Shown here: positions 4,887 to 5,826 of the stretch, one piece after another
How the letters are laid out: every line of letters starts with the position of its first letter
Position numbering within the stretch: the stretch's first letter is position 1
From: JAHFRG01 sp036522275
GTDB lineage: Bacteria; Pseudomonadota; Gammaproteobacteria; Burkholderiales; JAHFRG01
Reading direction: 5' to 3'
Assembly: GCA_036522275.1 (NCBI GenBank)
Contig: DATDGC010000062.1
Location: 1-5,826, forward strand
Length of the DNA stretch: 5,826 nucleotides
Position numbers and translations under genes: made by a program
Notes under the pieces: generated by a model
Told to the model about the DNA's origin: nothing
The model's input: the letters and a program-made list of their open reading frames with translations, nothing else
The model's database searches: none

Positions 4887-5826
4887 AACCGGTGTGGATT
4901 ATAGACGACGACCGTTCCATCCGCTGGGTGTTTGAAAAGGCGCTCGCGCGCGAAGGCATCGCCTTCAAAACTTTTGCCGCTGCTCCCGAGGCGATGGCGG
5001 CAATCGCCGCGACCCCGCCGCAGGTGGTGGTGAGCGATATCCGCATGCCGGGCGCATCGGGTCTGGAGTTGCTGCAGACTCTCAAGCAGCGCTACCCGCA
5101 GCTTCCAGTCATCATCATGACCGCCTATTCCGATCTGGACAGCGCGGTAGGGGCATTCCAGGGAGGTGCATTCGAATATCTCGCCAAGCCTTTCGATGTG
5201 GACCACGCCGTGGAGCTGATACGGCGCGCCATGCACCAGAGCTTGCGCGAGGATGATGAGACTGAAGCTGGCAAGGCCGCGCCGGAAATCCTGGGGCAAG
5301 CGGCTTCGATGCAGGAAGTATTTCGCGCCATCGGCAGGCTCAGCCAGTCGCAGACTATAGTTTTAATCACGGGTGAATCGGGAACCGGCAAGGAACTGGT
5401 GGCACGTGCGCTGCATCGCCACAGCCCACGCGCTGCTAAACCTTTTATCGCGATCAACACCGCAGCTATCCCGAAGGATTTACTCGAGTCGGAACTCTTT
5501 GGGCATGAGCGGGGCGCGTTTACCGGGGCGCAAAGCATGCGCCGCGGGCGCTTCGAGCAGGCTGACGGCGGTACTCTGTTTCTCGACGAAATCGGCGATA
5601 TGCCGGCGGACTTGCAGACCCGTTTGCTGCGCGTGCTTTCTGACGGCCAATTCTATCGCGTTGGAGGCCACCAGCCCATAACAACCAATGTGCGCGTCAT
5701 CGCCGCGACCCATCAGGATTTGGAGCAAAGAGTTAAACAAGGATTGTTTCGCGAAGACCTGTTTCACCGCATCAACGTGATCCGGCTGCGCCTGCCGTCT
5801 TTACGCGAGCGCCGCGAGGACATTCC
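4883..5826 (+). CDS. glnG: Nitrogen regulation response regulator NtrC, 3' end cut by the window
   Basis: NtrC (also ntrC, NRI) is the sigma54-dependent activator phosphorylated by NtrB. The window holds the first 314 codons; the open frame runs off the right edge, so the rest of the AAA+ domain and the Fis-type DNA-binding domain are missing. The receiver domain (about 1-118) has acidic D8-D10, phospho-acceptor Asp52 in SDIRMPG, Thr80 and Lys102. The SIRWV segment (12-16) and SDLD (83-86) are typical of NtrC itself. The AAA+ domain begins near 136 with Walker A GESGTGKE (164-171), the sigma54-contacting GAFTGA loop (211-216), Walker B TLFLDEIGD (231-239) and the arginine-finger region REDLFHR (290-296). 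The start overlaps the ntrB stop by 4 nt. Its expected targets include the two operators at 1303-1349 upstream of glnA, closing the circuit inside this window. Confidence 0.97.
   Translation, partial: MKPVWIIDDDRSIRWVFEKALAREGIAFKTFAAAPEAMAAIAATPPQVVVSDIRMPGASGLELLQTLKQRYPQLPVIIMTAYSDLDSAVGAFQGGAFEYLAKPFDVDHAVELIRRAMHQSLREDDETEAGKAAPEILGQAASMQEVFRAIGRLSQSQTIVLITGESGTGKELVARALHRHSPRAAKPFIAINTAAIPKDLLESELFGHERGAFTGAQSMRRGRFEQADGGTLFLDEIGDMPADLQTRLLRVLSDGQFYRVGGHQPITTNVRVIAATHQDLEQRVKQGLFREDLFHRINVIRLRLPSLRERREDI

Noticed and set aside
1..5826. Novel defence, mobile or biosynthetic system
   Set aside because: All large frames belong to known families in a housekeeping nitrogen locus. No transposase, integrase, repeat-spacer array or toxin-antitoxin pair is visible.

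Overview
The window looks like betaproteobacterial chromosome (inferred from gene content, protein style and roughly 55% GC). It carries the core nitrogen-assimilation locus. Glutamine synthetase (glnA) is followed by a small exported DUF4124 protein, then the two-component pair ntrB (glnL) and ntrC (glnG). The window ends inside ntrC. No mobile element, tRNA, rRNA or CRISPR array was seen.

Layout. Positions 54-1193 hold two leftward genes: a single-domain rhodanese (744-1193) and, 27 nt downstream of it, a double-CDGSH iron-sulfur protein (54-716). They probably form one transcript starting from a TATAAT box near 1229-1234. Positions 1194-1493 are a divergent control region. Rightward it carries two NtrC-type operators centred at 1311 and 1341 and a sigma54 promoter at 1411-1426 with canonical spacing, which matches the architecture of enterobacterial glnAp2. 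glnA (1494-2906) is full length and keeps the adenylylation tyrosine. Positions 2907-3239 contain a roughly 125-bp imperfect palindromic element, a strong intrinsic terminator (3069-3096) and a sigma70-like promoter (3131-3159). The DUF4124 gene occupies 3240-3683. ntrB (3813-4886) and ntrC (from 4883) overlap by an ATGA.

How the genes work together. NtrB senses nitrogen status, in known systems through PII, and phosphorylates NtrC. Phospho-NtrC bound at the two upstream sites would activate sigma54 RNA polymerase at the glnA promoter. GlnA is also open to post-translational control by adenylylation at Tyr399. The terminator after glnA suggests that ntrBC are expressed separately from most glnA transcripts, either by read-through or from the promoter ahead of the DUF4124 gene.

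The coding genes are conventional. The less explained parts are the structured glnA 3' UTR, the repeated TGGCAC boxes in the glnA promoter, the ribosome-binding-site-less start of ntrB with an overlapping hydrophobic small ORF, and the DUF4124 gene placed between glnA and ntrB.
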